From NCBI GenBank assembly GCA_017882405.1, contig JADGPO010000013.1:1-24909 (forward strand): 24,909 nt of DNA, written 5' to 3'. The notes beneath the pieces are model-generated. The model saw nothing but the letters and a program-made list of their open reading frames with translations, had not been told where the DNA came from and did not search any database. Position numbers and translations under genes: made by a program. Numbering within the stretch: the stretch's first letter is position 1; every line of letters begins with the position of its first letter. This DNA is from Solirubrobacteraceae bacterium (GTDB lineage: Bacteria; Actinomycetota; Thermoleophilia; Solirubrobacterales; Solirubrobacteraceae). Below are positions 22,557-24,909 of this stretch, piece after piece.

Positions 22557-24083
22557 TCAGGCGAGGTTGAACGGGTCACGGGTGGCCCCCGTGAGCTCGA
22601 TCCACACCGTCTTGAGCTCGGTGTACTCGTGCAGCGCCTCGATCCCGTTCTCGCGACCCAGGCCGCTGGCCTTGAAGCCGCCGAACGGCGCCATCGGCCC
22701 GACCGCGCGATACGAGTTGACCCACACCGTCCCGGCCCGGATGCCCAGCGCCATGCGGTGCGCGCGCTGCACGTCGCGCGTCCAGATGCCGGCCGCCAGG
22801 CCGAAGGCGGTGTCGTTGGCCAGCGCCAGCGCCTGCTCCTCGGAGCTGAAGCGGATCGCGGCCGCCACGGGCCCGAACACCTCCTCGCGAGCGAGCTTCA
22901 TCTCGTTGTCGACGTCGCCGAACAGCGTCGGCTCGACGAAGAACCCGCCGGCCAGCTCGGGCGCGGTCGGTCGCCCGCCCCCGCTCACCAGGCGAGCCCC
23001 GTCGGCGCGGGCGCCGGCGATGAACGATTCCACCTTGTCGCGATGCTCGGAGAAGGCGACCGGTCCCATCTCGGTGCCCGGATCCAGCGGATCGCCCAGC
23101 TGCACGCAGCCGGCGCGGGCGGCCACTCGTTCGATTACCTCGTCGTAGACGTCGTCGTGGATCAGCAGCCTCGAGCCCGCCATGCACGTCTGGCCGGTAG
23201 CGGCGTAGATGCCGGCGACGATCCCGTTGACCGCGGCCTCCAGGTCGGCGTCGGCGAACACGACGTTCGGCGACTTGCCGCCGAGCTCGAGGCTGACGTG
23301 GGCCAGGTGCGTGGCGGCAGCGCTCATCACGCGCGAGCCGACGGCGGTGGAGCCGGTGAACGCCACCTTGTCGACGCCCGGATGCTCGGCCAGCGGCGCT
23401 CCCGCCTCGGCTCCGAAGCCGGTGACGACGTTGAACACGCCCGGCGGGAAGCCCGCCTCGTCGATCAGCTTGGCGAACTCCAGCGTGGAGGCCGGCGCCT
23501 GCTCGGCCGGCTTGACCACGAACGTGCAACCGGCCGCCAGCGCCGGGGCGAGCTTCCAGGTCATCAGCAGCACCGGTGAGTTCCACGGGGTGATCGCCCC
23601 CACCACCCCCACCGGCTCGCGCACCGTGTAGATGAAGAAGTTGGACCTGTCGGCCGGGATCGTGTCGCCGTGCAGCTTGTCGGCGGCGCCGGCGAAGTAC
23701 TCGTAGTAGGCGGGCAGGCCGCGCAGCTGACCCTCCATCTCGCGGATCAGCTTGCCGTTGTCGATGCTCTCCACGACCGCCACCTCGCGCGCACGCTCGC
23801 CGATGAGCTCTCCCAGCCGGCGCATCATCCGTCCGCGCTCAGCGGCGGTCGTCCGCCGCCACGGCCCGTCGTCGAACGCCCGGCGGGCGGCGCGCACGGC
23901 GTCGTCGACGTCCGCCGGGCCCGCTCGAGGGATCACCGCCCAGGGGTGGCCGGTGAACGGATCGATCGTCTCGAACGTCTCGCCGCCGTGGGCGTCCACC
24001 CATTCCCCGTCGATGTACATCTGATACCGCCGCGGAGGTCCCGACGGCCGGGTCGGGACCTGGGGGGTGGCGGACGCCGTCAT
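22557..24083 (-). CDS. NAD(P)-dependent aldehyde dehydrogenase
   Basis: 508 residues, normal for the ALDH superfamily. Active-site residues are in place: N168 in ITPWNSPVLL, E266 in SLELGGKSP and the catalytic C300 in ATGQTCMAGSR. Also seen are FTGSTAVGS, EEVFGPVAAAIRF and FGGFKASGLGRENG. It oxidises an aldehyde to the acid. The family text is close to betaine-, aminobutyraldehyde- and aromatic-aldehyde-type members, but the substrate cannot be settled. The N-terminal 20 residues are a Pro/Thr-rich extension before MYIDGEWVDA. Start is ATG 24083, 12 bases after the citrate synthase stop, so the two are likely co-transcribed. Confidence 0.93.
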   Translation of the reverse strand: MTASATPQVPTRPSGPPRRYQMYIDGEWVDAHGGETFETIDPFTGHPWAVIPRAGPADVDDAVRAARRAFDDGPWRRTTAAERGRMMRRLGELIGERAREVAVVESIDNGKLIREMEGQLRGLPAYYEYFAGAADKLHGDTIPADRSNFFIYTVREPVGVVGAITPWNSPVLLMTWKLAPALAAGCTFVVKPAEQAPASTLEFAKLIDEAGFPPGVFNVVTGFGAEAGAPLAEHPGVDKVAFTGSTAVGSRVMSAAATHLAHVSLELGGKSPNVVFADADLEAAVNGIVAGIYAATGQTCMAGSRLLIHDDVYDEVIERVAARAGCVQLGDPLDPGTEMGPVAFSEHRDKVESFIAGARADGARLVSGGGRPTAPELAGGFFVEPTLFGDVDNEMKLAREEVFGPVAAAIRFSSEEQALALANDTAFGLAAGIWTRDVQRAHRMALGIRAGTVWVNSYRAVGPMAPFGGFKASGLGRENGIEALHEYTELKTVWIELTGATRDPFNLA

Positions 24084-24095
24084 CGCAACGTCGGG

Positions 24096-24909
<814 letters not shown>

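Overview
The window reads as chromosome of a high-GC actinobacterium. The best guess is the Thermoleophilia/Solirubrobacterales branch of Actinomycetota; this is an inference. The evidence is an actinobacterial-type 2-oxoglutarate dehydrogenase in which the E2 and E1 parts are one polypeptide, an F420-type (deazaflavin) reductase, a TetR/DrrAB-type locus, DUF1028 and DUF3817 proteins, and promoters that place a -10 hexamer 6-7 bases before start codons (leaderless mRNA). I see no tRNA, rRNA, CRISPR array, phage gene or intact insertion sequence.

Layout. (1) 1-3658: a glycogen pair, glgA followed by the N-terminal part of a GH57 glycosidase. They resemble cyanobacterial-type enzymes and are visibly lower in GC than the rest. 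Next come about 750 bases with no convincing gene, a small DUF2934 protein, a 380-base gap, and a deazaflavin-dependent reductase. (2) 3784-9151: a compact minus-strand operon of a Nudix hydrolase, a DUF3817 membrane protein and a 1461-residue E2-E1 2-oxoglutarate dehydrogenase carrying two lipoyl domains. (3) 9191-11600: a DUF1028 protein, the remains of a DrrA/DrrB ABC exporter with most of both genes deleted, and the divergent intact TetR regulator. (4) 11606-15443: a ketopantoate reductase-like gene; a small acidic protein after glyoxalase I; a divergent glyoxalase II-like metallo-beta-lactamase with a perfect 15-bp palindrome in the shared promoter; and an ABC1/UbiB kinase. (5) 15594-19546: pyruvate kinase, an M29 aminopeptidase coupled to a small conserved protein, and a second metallo-beta-lactamase hydrolase. 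(6) 19572-22487: metF behind a strong leaderless promoter overlapped by a 26-base palindrome, a small hypothetical, a GNAT acetyltransferase, a YgjP-like metalloprotease and another hypothetical. (7) 22557-24909: an aldehyde dehydrogenase directly downstream of citrate synthase, which is cut by the right edge.

Together the genes are mainly central carbon metabolism (glycogen, pyruvate kinase, citrate synthase, 2-oxoglutarate dehydrogenase), one-carbon and cofactor metabolism (metF, panE-like) and aldehyde detoxification (glyoxalases, aldehyde dehydrogenase). The most notable points are the lipoylated E2-E1 fusion, the gutted exporter beside its intact regulator, and the palindromic leaderless promoters of the glyoxalase pair and metF. 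No wholly new multi-gene system is evident.
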